Of a stretch of DNA of 64,000 nt, positions 16,076 through 25,321 are shown one piece after another. Position numbers and translations under genes: made by a program. This stretch comes from Pseudomonas sp. MF4836 (lineage in GTDB: Bacteria; Pseudomonadota; Gammaproteobacteria; Pseudomonadales; Pseudomonadaceae). Position 1 is the first letter of the stretch; every line of letters begins with the position of its first letter. The stretch spans positions 1-64,000 of the forward strand of contig NZ_MVOL01000005.1 in assembly GCF_002018875.1 (NCBI RefSeq), given 5' to 3'. Under the pieces are notes generated by a model. The model was not told the DNA's origin. It made no database searches and saw only the letters and a program-made list of their open reading frames with translations.

Positions 16076-19000
16076 ATGATACGTTTTTGCCCCAATTGCC
16101 AGACCGCACGCCCGCTGGCGGAAATCTTTTGCGAAGGCCAGCTGCCGGATGACCGGCCCTGTGGCTGGGAGCTTTCCGCCGAGGCCATCCACCCGGACGG
16201 CTGGCACCCGCAACCGGTGATCACCCAGGAACTGCTGGCCCAGCAGCAGACTCTGGACGCCGCGCCCATTGGCCTGCACTGCACCGCCGGGCACCCCATG
16301 GACCCCGGCGACATCATGTGCCTGGAGTGCGGCGCCGACCCGGCCAGCGCCGCCCCCGTCACCGACCCGGTGCCAGTGGCGGCCCCGGAACCGGCTGCCG
16401 CCAGCGGCGAAACCGTGATCGACGGCTGGCGCCTGCTGCGCCAGATCAGCAGCACCGGCGTGCGCGAACGGTTCATGGCCGAGCAGTTGGACAGCGCCCG
16501 CCAAGCGGTGCTGACCCTGTACCAGGCTGGCTCCGAGCCGGACCCGGCAGTGTACGAAGTGCTCAAGCGCCTGCCCCGCGAGCACGTACCGGAAATCATC
16601 GCCACCGGGCGCTGGGACGAACGCGCCTATGAAGTGGCCGAAGAACTCACCGGCGGCACCCTGGCCGACCTGGGGATCGTGGTCACTGATGTCAGCGCGG
16701 TGCAGCACATCGTTCGCGAGCTGGGCCAGGCCCTGCATGCCTTCAGCGAAGCCGGCCTGCGCCACCGCGACCTGCGCCCGGCGACCCTGCTGGTACGCAG
16801 CCGCGAGCCGCTGGACCTGGTGATCAGCGGCTTCGGTTCGGCGCGCCTGTCGGAGTTCGACCTGGACATCGTCTCGCCCCTGGAAACCAGCCGCTACATG
16901 GCCCCCGAGGCGATTGCCGGCGGCGTGGCCGCAGCGTCGGACTGGTGGAGCCTGGGCATGATCCTGCTCGAGCAACTGACCCAGGGCGCCTGCTTTGAAG
17001 GCATCAACGCCAATGCCTACCTGATCCATATCCTGGCCAACGGCGTGCTGTTGCCCGAGGACCTCGACCCGCAACTCGACCTGCTGCTGCGCGGCCTGCT
17101 GGCCCGTGACCGCCACCAGCGCTGGCAATGGCCGCAGGTCCAGGCCTGGCTCAATGGCGAGGCGGTCAGCGCCCCCGCCGCCACGGCCGCCGAGGAAGAC
17201 ACCGCCGAAGGCGCAACCATCGCCCTGGACAGCCGGCGCTTTCGCAAGCCCCGGCTGTTTGCCCTGGCCGCCGCCGAAGCGCAGCACTGGGACCAGGCCC
17301 TGGACCACCTGCTGCGCGGCGTGATCGTGACCTGGGCCGAACAGGCCGGCCTGGCGCCCAAGTTGCTGGCCGGCCTGCGCCAGGTGGCCCAGCACGAAGG
17401 CCTGGAAGATGATGTGCGGCTGATGCTCGCGCTCAAGCTGCTGAACCCGGAAATGCCGCTGATCCAGCGCGGTGACATCGTCACCCCGGGCTGGCTGCTG
17501 GAACACCCCCTGGACGGTTATCGCCTGATCAGCGGCCCGGCCCCCGACCTGCTGGAACGCCTGGAGACCGAACACTGGCTGTCGCGGCTCAAGGTACGCG
17601 CCGAACAGGTACGCCAGCGCGCCCAGCATCAATCCATCGAACTGGACGAAGACCAGCTGCGGATCTACCTGCTCTCGACCTCCCGCGCGCGTCTGGCGGC
17701 GCAGTGGGAAGAGCGCCAGCGCTTGCTGCCCGACAGCGAGCACCACGGCGTGCTGTCACTGTCGGACCGGCGCCTGATCAGCGAAGAAGACCTGATCGTG
17801 CTGCTCAGTGCGGCCATCGGCCAGTTCCGTTCGGTGGACGCGATCCTCGAGGAAGCCGCGCAACTGGCCCGGGACGCGGTGGTGCTGAGCTATGAAGACG
17901 AAGCGGCGCGCAGCTTGCTGGCGCAGCCACGGCCGTCCATTTACCGCAGCGTCGACGAGCGCATCAGCGGCTTTGCCCGCTGTGGCGTGCCGAGTATCGA
18001 TGAGTGGGCCGAGCAGTTCCGCCTGGAGCGGCGCATGCCGTTGGCCCGGGCCCTGGTGCTGCTGGCGATCCCGGCCGAGCAATGGCTGGAGCCGCAAAAG
18101 CAGCATTACGTGTCGCAGATCCTGGATTTCTTCGAGAAGAAGGTTGCCAGCGTGGTCATGCGCGGGCCGCTGGTGCGCATGAGCATCGGCAAGACCACGG
18201 CCCGGGTCGATCTCCACGAACTGCACAGCGAACGCAGCCCGGCCCCGGCCCTGCTGGATCACCTGGTGGCACGCAACGCGCAGCCGATTGCCCTGGACCC
18301 GGCCTGCTTCGCCAGCGACGAAGGGCGAGAGGGGCGCCTGAACAGCCTGTACCGGCAAAGCTCGCTGTATAAGCGCGACACCGGGATCGACGGGCTGTAC
18401 CTGGGCTTTCCGTTCCTGCTGACCCGCGACCCGCGCGGCACCACCCGCACTCGCATCGCCCCGCTGCTGCTGTGGCCGGTCAAGCTGCTGCTGGAAGTCG
18501 GCAGCCGTGGCCAGGTGTCCCTGGTGTTCGACAGCGAACGCGAAGAGGTGCGGCTCAACCCGGGCCTGGAAACCCTGCTCGGGATCGACGCCAGCAAGGT
18601 CTGGCGCAAGGCCGCCGACGAGCTGCTGGGGCGCTCGGCGCTCAAGGCGGCCGACGTGATGGACGCCTTCGGCATGCTGGCCACCGCCCGTTCGCGGGTG
18701 CTGGGGGCACTGCCGCCGGCCACCACCGAGGTGGTCGCCTACCAGGATCAACTGGCCTGCTCCGCGGTGCTGTTCCATGTGGCCTTCATGGGCCAGGCCA
18801 TCGGCGAAGACCTGCGCCAGCTCAAGGCCCTGCCCCCCGGCGGCACCGGCCTGGAAACCGCCCTGCGCCTGACCGAGGGCAGCACCCAGGCGCCGGCCAT
18901 GGAGGCGGTGCCGGAACTGCAACGCTTCTTCACCGTGGCCAGCGACCCGTCCCAGGAAGCCGCCGTGCTCCAGGCCCGGCAAGCCCCCGGGCTGCTGGTG

Positions 19001-22000
19001 GAAGGTCCGCCCGGCACCGGCAAGAGCCAGACCATCGTCAACATGGTGGCCGACGCCATTGGCCGCCAGCGCAGCCTGCTGATCGTCTGCCAGAAGCACG
19101 CGGCCCTGGAAGTGGTGCACAAACGCCTGGTGGCCGAAGGCCTGGGCAACCGCATCGTCATGCTCAACGACATCAACCGCGACCGCGAACCGGTGATCCG
19201 CAGCGTGCGCGAGCAACTGGAGGCACTGTTCAAGGTCGAGGTGGTGGAGCAGCCCTGGTTGCGCCAGCGCGAACGCCTGGCGGCGCGGATCGAAGCCCTG
19301 GAAGGCGAGCTGGATCGTTTCCACCAGAGCCTGCACCGTCTCGATGAACACACCGGCCTCAGCTACCGGACCCTGCTCGGCGAGCTGATCGGCCTCGAAC
19401 AAGGCACCGCGCCGCTGGACATGCCGGTGCTGCGCCAGCGCCTGGCGGCCCTGGACATCGCCGACCTGACGCGCCTGGAAGAAGCCTGCGCGCCCCTGGC
19501 CCGGCTGTGGTTGCCGGCACGTTACGAAAACAGCGTGCTGGCCCAGGTCCAGGCCTTTCCCACCGACAAGGCCAGCCTGCAAGCCTTCGACAGCAGCCTG
19601 CGAAGCTTTCAGGAAGCCGAGCGCACGCGCCTGCAAACCCTGGACAGCCACCCGGCAAGCTTTGAAGTCGAGGACCCGGCGCCCTATCGCGCCTGGCTCG
19701 ATGGCCATGTGCAAAGCCTGCTCGGCCTCGACGACAGCCATCGCCACCTGCTGGCCCGCTGGCTGCCGCTGTTTCGCAGCCATGGCGGCGAAACGCCCCA
19801 GGGCGATGGCCTGATCCAGGCCCTGGAACAACTGGACCTGCAATTGCAGCAGTGCGACCCGGCCCATTACCAGGCCAGCCTGTCGCCGGCCCTCGGCAGC
19901 CTGCCACCGGCCGAGCTGCGGGCCTTGCAGAACCGCACCCGCAGCCTGATCCAGGGCACTTCCTGGCTGGCCCGGCTCAACCCCTTGCGCCTGGTGCGCC
20001 GCAGCAAGGTGCTGGGCTTCCTCGCCGAACAGGGGGAAAACGCCAGCGAACAACGGCTGCCGGCCCTGCTCAACGCCGCCCTGCTGGAAAGCCAGTGGCG
20101 TCCGCTGCGCCACCAGCTCGGCCAGTTGCACCAGGTGTTGGGCCTGGGCGAAGTGGCCAGTGATAGCGGCCTGGCCCTGCACCCGCTGGTGCGCAATGAC
20201 CTGCGGCAATTGCAGGACATGCGCGCCCTGGCCCGGGGCCTGGCCGAAGCACCCCGGGTCGACCAGGTGGACGCCGCGATCCTCACCGGCGAGCGGCAGT
20301 CCCTGGAAGCCTTGCTCGCCGGTTACGACGTGGCCTTTATCCGCTGCAATGTGCGCCAACTGAGCCTGGCCGCCCTGCAACGCCTGGGGGACTGGCTGGA
20401 ACCGCCGCTCCTGGCACAGTTGCAAGGCGCGGTGCAGCAGAACCAGAGCAACCTGCTGATCCTCAACCGCCTGGAGGCTGCGCTGCCGACGCTGGCGGCC
20501 TATCAGCAGTTCCGGACCCGGGTCGGCCAACTGTCCGCCGCCGACCTTGAACTGTTTGGCGTATTGCGCGAGCAACAAGCGGCCCTCGATGCCGTGCCGC
20601 CCGAGCAACTGGAGGCGCTGATCCGGCGCATGCTCAACCGCGAAGCGCGCCTGGCCTGGAAACGGCGCATGGAGCAACAGCTGCCGGAGCTGATGCTGGA
20701 GCAAAGCGAGACCGCCGCAAAAATTGCCAGCCTGGCCGAAGCCGACGCGCAGATGCGCATGCTCAATCGCCAGTTGCTCAGCGAGGGCATCGACGCCGCA
20801 CGCCTGGGCACGCGCAAGCAATGGGAAGACGTGACGCGCCTGACAGGCCGGCGTTCGCGGCGCCTGCGGGAATTCATCGAGATGGGCTCGAGCCTGGGCC
20901 TGATGAGCCTGCGTCCGGTGTGGCTGATGAACCCCGATGTGGCGAGCCGGGTGCTGCCGCTCAAGCCCGGCCTGTTCGATATCGTGATCTACGACGAAGC
21001 CTCGCAGATGCCGGTGGAGTTCGCCCTGCCGACCCTGTATCGCGGGCGGGTGACGGTGGTCAGCGGCGATGAAAAACAAATGCCGCCGACCGCGTTTTTC
21101 TCCAGCCGGGTCGAGAGTGACGAAGCCGAACTGTTCGACGGCGACCTGCCGGAAGACCAGGACAGCGAAGAACAGCGCGAGGAATTCGAAGACACCTGGA
21201 ACCGGCGCGAGATCAAGGACTGCCCGGACCTGCTGCAACTGGCCCGCAGTTCGCTGCCGGCCACCACCTTGCAGATCCACTACCGCTCGGCCTACCGCGA
21301 GCTGATCGGTTTCTCCAACGCCTCGTTCTATGGCAACCGCCTGAGTATTCCGGTGCGCCATCCCCAGGCCAATATCCTCAGCATCAAGCCCCTGGAGCTG
21401 ATTCGCGTCGACGGCGTCTACCAGCAGCAGAGCAACCCCCTGGAAGCCGAGCGCGTGGTCGAGCACCTGGCCCAGCTGTGGCTGACGCCGTACGACGAGC
21501 GACCGTCGGTGGGCGTGGTGACCTTCAACCGCAAGCAGGCCGACCTGATCGAGGAATGCCTGGAACGCCGCGCCGAACTCGACCCGGTGTTCCGCGCCGC
21601 CTACAGCCAGGAACGTGAACGCAGCGAAGACGGCGAAGACATGTCGGTGTTCGTCAAGAACGTGGAAAACGTCCAGGGTGACGAACGGGACATCATTGTT
21701 TTCTCTTCGACCTTCGGCCGTAACAGCCAGGGCAGCTTCCGCCGCAACTTCGGTGTGCTCGGGCAGACCGGCGGCGAGCGCCGACTCAACGTGGCCGTGA
21801 CCCGGGCGCGGAAAAAAGTGGTGATGATCACCTCGATGCCGATTGCCGACATCTCCGACATGCTCAGCACCCAGCGCCCGCCGGCCAGCCCCCGGGACTA
21901 CCTGCAGGGCTACCTGGAATACGCCCGGGCGCTGTCTGCCGGGGAGTTCAGCACCAGCCAGAACGTACTCGGGCGCCTGCTCACCGAACGCCCGGAAGTG

Positions 22001-22429
22001 CGCCTGCAACACAGCGCCCACAGCGACGGCTTTACCCAGGCCGTGGCGGCCTTTGTGCAAACCCTGGGCTGGACCGCAGCGCCGGCCAACGAAGGCGATG
22101 CCTTCGGCCTGGATTTCGCCATCGAAAACCCGGCCACCGGGCTGTATGCCATCGGCATCGAATGCGACACCCCGCGCCACGCCCTGCTCGGCCGCGCCCG
22201 ATCGCGAGAGATCTGGCGGCCGTCGGTGCTGCGCCGGGCCATTCCCCATATCCACCGGGTCTCGTCCCAGGGCTGGTACCAGGATGGCGACGCCGAGCGC
22301 GCCCGCCTGCAAGCCGCCATCGAACGCGCCCTGAGCGAGCCGGTCGTGGCCCCGCCATTGGTGGCCCCGGCCATAGTCGCCGAGCCGGACGCAGTGCAGC
22401 CCCTCCTCGATACGGAAGACACCCCATGA
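16076..22429 (+). CDS. Giant zinc-ribbon / pseudokinase / SF1 helicase / Vsr-like nuclease fusion
   Basis: About 2117 residues from the ATG at 16076 (a TTG lies at 16067). In order: Cys-rich zinc ribbons (residues ~1-90, with CPNC and CLEC); a protein-kinase-like domain (~115-360) keeping HRD and APE but lacking the glycine loop and beta-3 Lys, with GFG in place of DFG; a helical linker; a DUF4011-like segment near 750-845; a UPF1/DNA2-like SF1 helicase with Walker A GPPGTGKS (~978), DEASQMP (~1640), SGDEKQMPP, VENVQGDERDIIV (~1865) and VAVTRARKK (~1905); and a C-terminal Vsr/PD-(D/E)xK-like domain (~1985-2095, LDFAI and GIECDTPRH). It is cytosolic and likely acts on nucleic acid. Confidence 0.85.
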   Translation: MIRFCPNCQTARPLAEIFCEGQLPDDRPCGWELSAEAIHPDGWHPQPVITQELLAQQQTLDAAPIGLHCTAGHPMDPGDIMCLECGADPASAAPVTDPVPVAAPEPAAASGETVIDGWRLLRQISSTGVRERFMAEQLDSARQAVLTLYQAGSEPDPAVYEVLKRLPREHVPEIIATGRWDERAYEVAEELTGGTLADLGIVVTDVSAVQHIVRELGQALHAFSEAGLRHRDLRPATLLVRSREPLDLVISGFGSARLSEFDLDIVSPLETSRYMAPEAIAGGVAAASDWWSLGMILLEQLTQGACFEGINANAYLIHILANGVLLPEDLDPQLDLLLRGLLARDRHQRWQWPQVQAWLNGEAVSAPAATAAEEDTAEGATIALDSRRFRKPRLFALAAAEAQHWDQALDHLLRGVIVTWAEQAGLAPKLLAGLRQVAQHEGLEDDVRLMLALKLLNPEMPLIQRGDIVTPGWLLEHPLDGYRLISGPAPDLLERLETEHWLSRLKVRAEQVRQRAQHQSIELDEDQLRIYLLSTSRARLAAQWEERQRLLPDSEHHGVLSLSDRRLISEEDLIVLLSAAIGQFRSVDAILEEAAQLARDAVVLSYEDEAARSLLAQPRPSIYRSVDERISGFARCGVPSIDEWAEQFRLERRMPLARALVLLAIPAEQWLEPQKQHYVSQILDFFEKKVASVVMRGPLVRMSIGKTTARVDLHELHSERSPAPALLDHLVARNAQPIALDPACFASDEGREGRLNSLYRQSSLYKRDTGIDGLYLGFPFLLTRDPRGTTRTRIAPLLLWPVKLLLEVGSRGQVSLVFDSEREEVRLNPGLETLLGIDASKVWRKAADELLGRSALKAADVMDAFGMLATARSRVLGALPPATTEVVAYQDQLACSAVLFHVAFMGQAIGEDLRQLKALPPGGTGLETALRLTEGSTQAPAMEAVPELQRFFTVASDPSQEAAVLQARQAPGLLVEGPPGTGKSQTIVNMVADAIGRQRSLLIVCQKHAALEVVHKRLVAEGLGNRIVMLNDINRDREPVIRSVREQLEALFKVEVVEQPWLRQRERLAARIEALEGELDRFHQSLHRLDEHTGLSYRTLLGELIGLEQGTAPLDMPVLRQRLAALDIADLTRLEEACAPLARLWLPARYENSVLAQVQAFPTDKASLQAFDSSLRSFQEAERTRLQTLDSHPASFEVEDPAPYRAWLDGHVQSLLGLDDSHRHLLARWLPLFRSHGGETPQGDGLIQALEQLDLQLQQCDPAHYQASLSPALGSLPPAELRALQNRTRSLIQGTSWLARLNPLRLVRRSKVLGFLAEQGENASEQRLPALLNAALLESQWRPLRHQLGQLHQVLGLGEVASDSGLALHPLVRNDLRQLQDMRALARGLAEAPRVDQVDAAILTGERQSLEALLAGYDVAFIRCNVRQLSLAALQRLGDWLEPPLLAQLQGAVQQNQSNLLILNRLEAALPTLAAYQQFRTRVGQLSAADLELFGVLREQQAALDAVPPEQLEALIRRMLNREARLAWKRRMEQQLPELMLEQSETAAKIASLAEADAQMRMLNRQLLSEGIDAARLGTRKQWEDVTRLTGRRSRRLREFIEMGSSLGLMSLRPVWLMNPDVASRVLPLKPGLFDIVIYDEASQMPVEFALPTLYRGRVTVVSGDEKQMPPTAFFSSRVESDEAELFDGDLPEDQDSEEQREEFEDTWNRREIKDCPDLLQLARSSLPATTLQIHYRSAYRELIGFSNASFYGNRLSIPVRHPQANILSIKPLELIRVDGVYQQQSNPLEAERVVEHLAQLWLTPYDERPSVGVVTFNRKQADLIEECLERRAELDPVFRAAYSQERERSEDGEDMSVFVKNVENVQGDERDIIVFSSTFGRNSQGSFRRNFGVLGQTGGERRLNVAVTRARKKVVMITSMPIADISDMLSTQRPPASPRDYLQGYLEYARALSAGEFSTSQNVLGRLLTERPEVRLQHSAHSDGFTQAVAAFVQTLGWTAAPANEGDAFGLDFAIENPATGLYAIGIECDTPRHALLGRARSREIWRPSVLRRAIPHIHRVSSQGWYQDGDAERARLQAAIERALSEPVVAPPLVAPAIVAEPDAVQPLLDTEDTP

Positions 22430-23760
22430 GCGGCCCTAAAGTCGTACGCATCATTACCCGCGAAGAAGTCCTTGAGATCTGCGCCGGCCATTTGCGCCGC
22501 CTGGAAAAAGCCATCGCCCGCTGGGAGCAGCAAGCCGCACGGATCGGTGAACTCAACGCCGGCGAACAGGCCGCCACCTACGCCCGTCGCGATCAACTGC
22601 GACGCCTGATCGACGCCGACCAGTTGCGTGAACTGCAAACCCTGGTGCCGATCGAGATCGAGTTTCTCCAGCGTGACCTGGCCCAACGCGAAGAGCGCGC
22701 GGTGCAACGCGCTGCCGAGCAGCGGCAATGGCAGCGGCGCCTGCGGGAAAACGCGGCGACCCTGCTCAAGGCCCTGCAAGGCAAAGAGGCGCCGGCCGCG
22801 CTGCTGGAGCAACTGCACGCCCTGGCAGACGGCCGAGGGGACGAACAGGCCGAAGGCATTCTGGCCGAGGGCTTTGCCGCACTCAGCGCCACGCCGGTCG
22901 ACAGCAGCCTGAGCGAGGCGCAGCAACAATTGGCCCGGCGCCTGCAAACCGACACCGCGCCCCAGACCCTGGCCCAGTGGCGCGCCGCCCATGAACAACG
23001 CGAACCCCGGCTGCTCGACATCGATCGGCATATCGCCCACCTGCAGACCCTCGACAGCGACGCCAGCGCCGAGCCGTACCTGGCCAAGCTGGTGCTGATA
23101 GAAAGCGAACACCGGAGCCTGCAACGCAACCTGCTGCTCGACAGCCTGGTGCTGGAACTGGCCGCGGCCACCCGCGCCAGCACCGAACGCCGGGGGCGCC
23201 TGGCCCAGTTGCAGGATCTGGCGGCGGAAGTCGAGACCCTGCTCGGCGAAGCGGCCCAGGACGTGCTCAGCCAGGTGCAGCAGTGCGCCGCCGACGACCC
23301 GCACAGGGTCAATGATCTGATCGAACAATGCACCGCACTGATCGCCGAGCACCTGCAACGCCAGGCCGCTTTGGCCCGGCGCCAGGCGGTATTGGAAGGC
23401 TTGAGCAGCCTGGGCTACGAAGTCCGTGAAGGCATGGCCACGGCCTGGGCCGACAAGGGCCGGGTGGTGCTGCGCAAAACCGCCACCCCGGGCTATGGCG
23501 TCGAAGTCGGCGGCAGCGCCGACAATGGCCGGCTGCAAGTGCGTGCGGTGGCGCTGACCGCCAATCACGACAGCCAGCGCGACCAGGACATCGAAACCAT
23601 CTGGTGCGGCGAATTCCAGCGCCTGCAGGCCCTGCTCGCGGCCCAGGGCGATGACCTGAGCATCGAAAAGGCCCTGGCCGTGGGCGCGGTCCCGCTCAAG
23701 GAAGTGGCGCTGGATGAAGCGCTGGTGCAGCACGACGTGCGTCAGCTGCGCACCTTGTGA
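22426..23760 (+). CDS. Coiled-coil protein, last gene of the AAA+/radical-SAM/helicase operon
   Basis: A 444-residue protein whose ATG overlaps the helicase stop codon by four bases (ATGA). Residues ~20-330 are almost wholly charged heptad-like helix (RRLEKAIARWEQQAARIGELNA and QRDLAQREERAVQRAAEQRQ). A C-terminal globular part (~335-444) contains VLRKTATPGYGVEVGG, NGRLQVRAVALT and a conserved-looking IETIWCGEFQRLQ. There is no transmembrane segment, signal or enzyme motif I recognise. It may be a sensor, scaffold or substrate for the other three proteins. Function unknown. Confidence 0.75.
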   Translation: MSGPKVVRIITREEVLEICAGHLRRLEKAIARWEQQAARIGELNAGEQAATYARRDQLRRLIDADQLRELQTLVPIEIEFLQRDLAQREERAVQRAAEQRQWQRRLRENAATLLKALQGKEAPAALLEQLHALADGRGDEQAEGILAEGFAALSATPVDSSLSEAQQQLARRLQTDTAPQTLAQWRAAHEQREPRLLDIDRHIAHLQTLDSDASAEPYLAKLVLIESEHRSLQRNLLLDSLVLELAAATRASTERRGRLAQLQDLAAEVETLLGEAAQDVLSQVQQCAADDPHRVNDLIEQCTALIAEHLQRQAALARRQAVLEGLSSLGYEVREGMATAWADKGRVVLRKTATPGYGVEVGGSADNGRLQVRAVALTANHDSQRDQDIETIWCGEFQRLQALLAAQGDDLSIEKALAVGAVPLKEVALDEALVQHDVRQLRTL

Positions 23761-23764
23761 CAAC

Positions 23765-23782
23765 GCCCGGCGGGCACCGGGC
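23765..23782. terminator. GC-rich hairpin between convergent operons
   Basis: GCCCGG and CCGGGC form a 6-bp stem with a 6-base loop in the 36-base gap between the coiled-coil gene and metQ. No T-run follows. It is a weak candidate for a shared transcription barrier. Confidence 0.35.
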
Positions 23783-23796
23783 GCCGAGTGGGCAAA

Positions 23797-24567
23797 TCAG
23801 AAGCCCGGGGCAATCTGACCCTTGTAGCGGGTCAGGATAAATTGCCGGACCTCATCGGAGTTCAAGGCCTTGGCCAGCTTCTGGATCCGCGGGTCGTTGA
23901 TGTTGTCCGGACGCGCCACCAGGAACTCGATGTACAGGTCCTTGCCCTTCTCCACGATCAACGCGCTGTTGGTGTCGATCCCGGCTTCCAGGGCGTAGTT
24001 GGCGAAAACAAACGCCAGGTCCACCTGGCTCACCGAACGGGCGAGCAAGGCCCCTTCCAGTTCACGAATCTTCAGGTGCTTGGGGTTCTCGGCAATATCG
24101 CGCTGGGTGGCCAGGGTGTTGCTCGGGTCCTTGAGCTTGATCAAACCGGCCTCGTGCAGCAGCACCAGGGCGCGGCCGGTGTTCACCGGGTCATTGGGGA
24201 TCGACACCGTGGCCCCGTCCTTCAACTCGGAGATGTTCTTGATCTTGGTCGAGTAGGCGCCAAAGGGTTCGATGTGCACGCCCACCACCGGCACCAGGTC
24301 GGTGTGGCGGGTCTTGTTGAAGTCATCGAGGAACGGTCGGTACTGGTAATAGTTGGCGTCGAGGTTTTTCAGCGCCAGTTGCTGGTTGGGCTGGATAAAG
24401 TCGGTGAAGACCTTGATATCCAGGTCCACGCCCTCCTTGGCCAGGGTCGGTTTGACGAATTCGAGGATCTCCGCGTGGGGCACCGGGGTGGCACCGACTA
24501 TCAGTTTTTCATTGGCGTGAACGCTCAACGACAGGACGGCGGCCAGGATGGCCAGGGACTTTTTCAT
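23797..24567 (-). CDS. metQ: MetQ-type substrate-binding protein of a methionine ABC importer
   Basis: A 256-residue periplasmic protein of the NlpA/MetQ family with a signal peptide cleaved after about residue 18 and no lipobox. Family features: LIVGATPVPHAEILEFVKP at the start of the mature chain, ANYYQYRPFLDDFN near residue 75 and SIPNDPVNTGRALVLL near 125. It should deliver methionine or a related sulfur compound to MetI. GGAG precedes the start. Last gene of sfnB-metI-metQ; no MetN ATPase gene lies in the unit. Confidence 0.9.
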   Translation of the reverse strand: MKKSLAILAAVLSLSVHANEKLIVGATPVPHAEILEFVKPTLAKEGVDLDIKVFTDFIQPNQQLALKNLDANYYQYRPFLDDFNKTRHTDLVPVVGVHIEPFGAYSTKIKNISELKDGATVSIPNDPVNTGRALVLLHEAGLIKLKDPSNTLATQRDIAENPKHLKIRELEGALLARSVSQVDLAFVFANYALEAGIDTNSALIVEKGKDLYIEFLVARPDNINDPRIQKLAKALNSDEVRQFILTRYKGQIAPGF

Positions 24568-24645
24568 GCTGTGCTCCTAAGGCAGAGGCGAGTGACCGTC
24601 GTGGGGCGCACGTGAGGCCGTTTTTTGGTTTTGAAAAGGAAGGGC

Positions 24646-25311
24646 TCAACGCCGGCTGTAGCGCGCCACCAGGCGGTCGCCGGTCATCTGCAGGGCCTGA
24701 ACCAGCACCAGCAGCAGGACCACGGTGACCACCATCACGTCGGTCTGGAAACGCTGGTAGCCATAGCGGATCGCCAGGTCGCCGAGGCCGCCGCCGCCAA
24801 TCACCCCGGCCATCGCGGTGTAGTCCACCAGGACGATGGCGGTCACGGTGACCGCCGCCAGCAACCCGCCACGGGCTTCCGGCAACAGGGTGTGGCGGAT
24901 GATCTGCCAAGTGCTGCCACCCATGGCCTGGGTGGCCTCGACCACGCCGCGGTCGACCTCGCGCAGGGCGGTTTCCACCAGGCGCGCGAAAAACGGCGTG
25001 CAGCCCACCACCAGCGGCGGGATGGTGCCGGGCACCCCGAGGGAGGTGCCCACCAGCAGCGTGGTCAGGGGGATCAGCACAATCAGCAAAATGATGAACG
25101 GCAGCGAACGCAGCATGTTGACGATCACCGACAGCACCCGATAAACGCCTATGGCCTCATGCAACTGGCGCTTGCCAGTGAGAAACAGCAGCACCCCCAG
25201 GGGCAGCCCCAGCAGCACGGTAAACCCCAGGGCGGCAAACAGCATGCTCAGGGTGTCGAGGCAGGCCTGGCCGATATCGGCCCAGTAAATATTCTTCAGC
25301 AACTCAGCCAT
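24646..25311 (-). CDS. metI: MetI-type permease of a methionine ABC importer
   Basis: A 221-residue inner-membrane protein with about five transmembrane segments and the BPD-type EAA loop (REVDRGVVEATQAMGGSTWQIIRHTLLPEA, about residues 118-147) that contacts the ATPase. GAGG precedes the start, ten bases after sfnB. A homodimer would form the MetI channel. Linkage to sfnB points to uptake of organosulfur compounds during sulfur limitation. The ATPase partner (MetN) is not encoded here and must come from another locus. Confidence 0.9.
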   Translation of the reverse strand: MAELLKNIYWADIGQACLDTLSMLFAALGFTVLLGLPLGVLLFLTGKRQLHEAIGVYRVLSVIVNMLRSLPFIILLIVLIPLTTLLVGTSLGVPGTIPPLVVGCTPFFARLVETALREVDRGVVEATQAMGGSTWQIIRHTLLPEARGGLLAAVTVTAIVLVDYTAMAGVIGGGGLGDLAIRYGYQRFQTDVMVVTVVLLLVLVQALQMTGDRLVARYSRR

Positions 25312-25321
25312 GACGTGCGCC

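Noticed and set aside
17756-22312. Long antisense open frame across the helicase gene
   Set aside because: Same GC-driven shadow effect; no recognisable domain, and the sense strand shows complete helicase motifs.
13539-23760. Idea that the AAA+/radical-SAM operon is a recent mobile island
   Set aside because: No integrase, transposase, tRNA or direct repeats at its ends, and GC content looks like the flanks.
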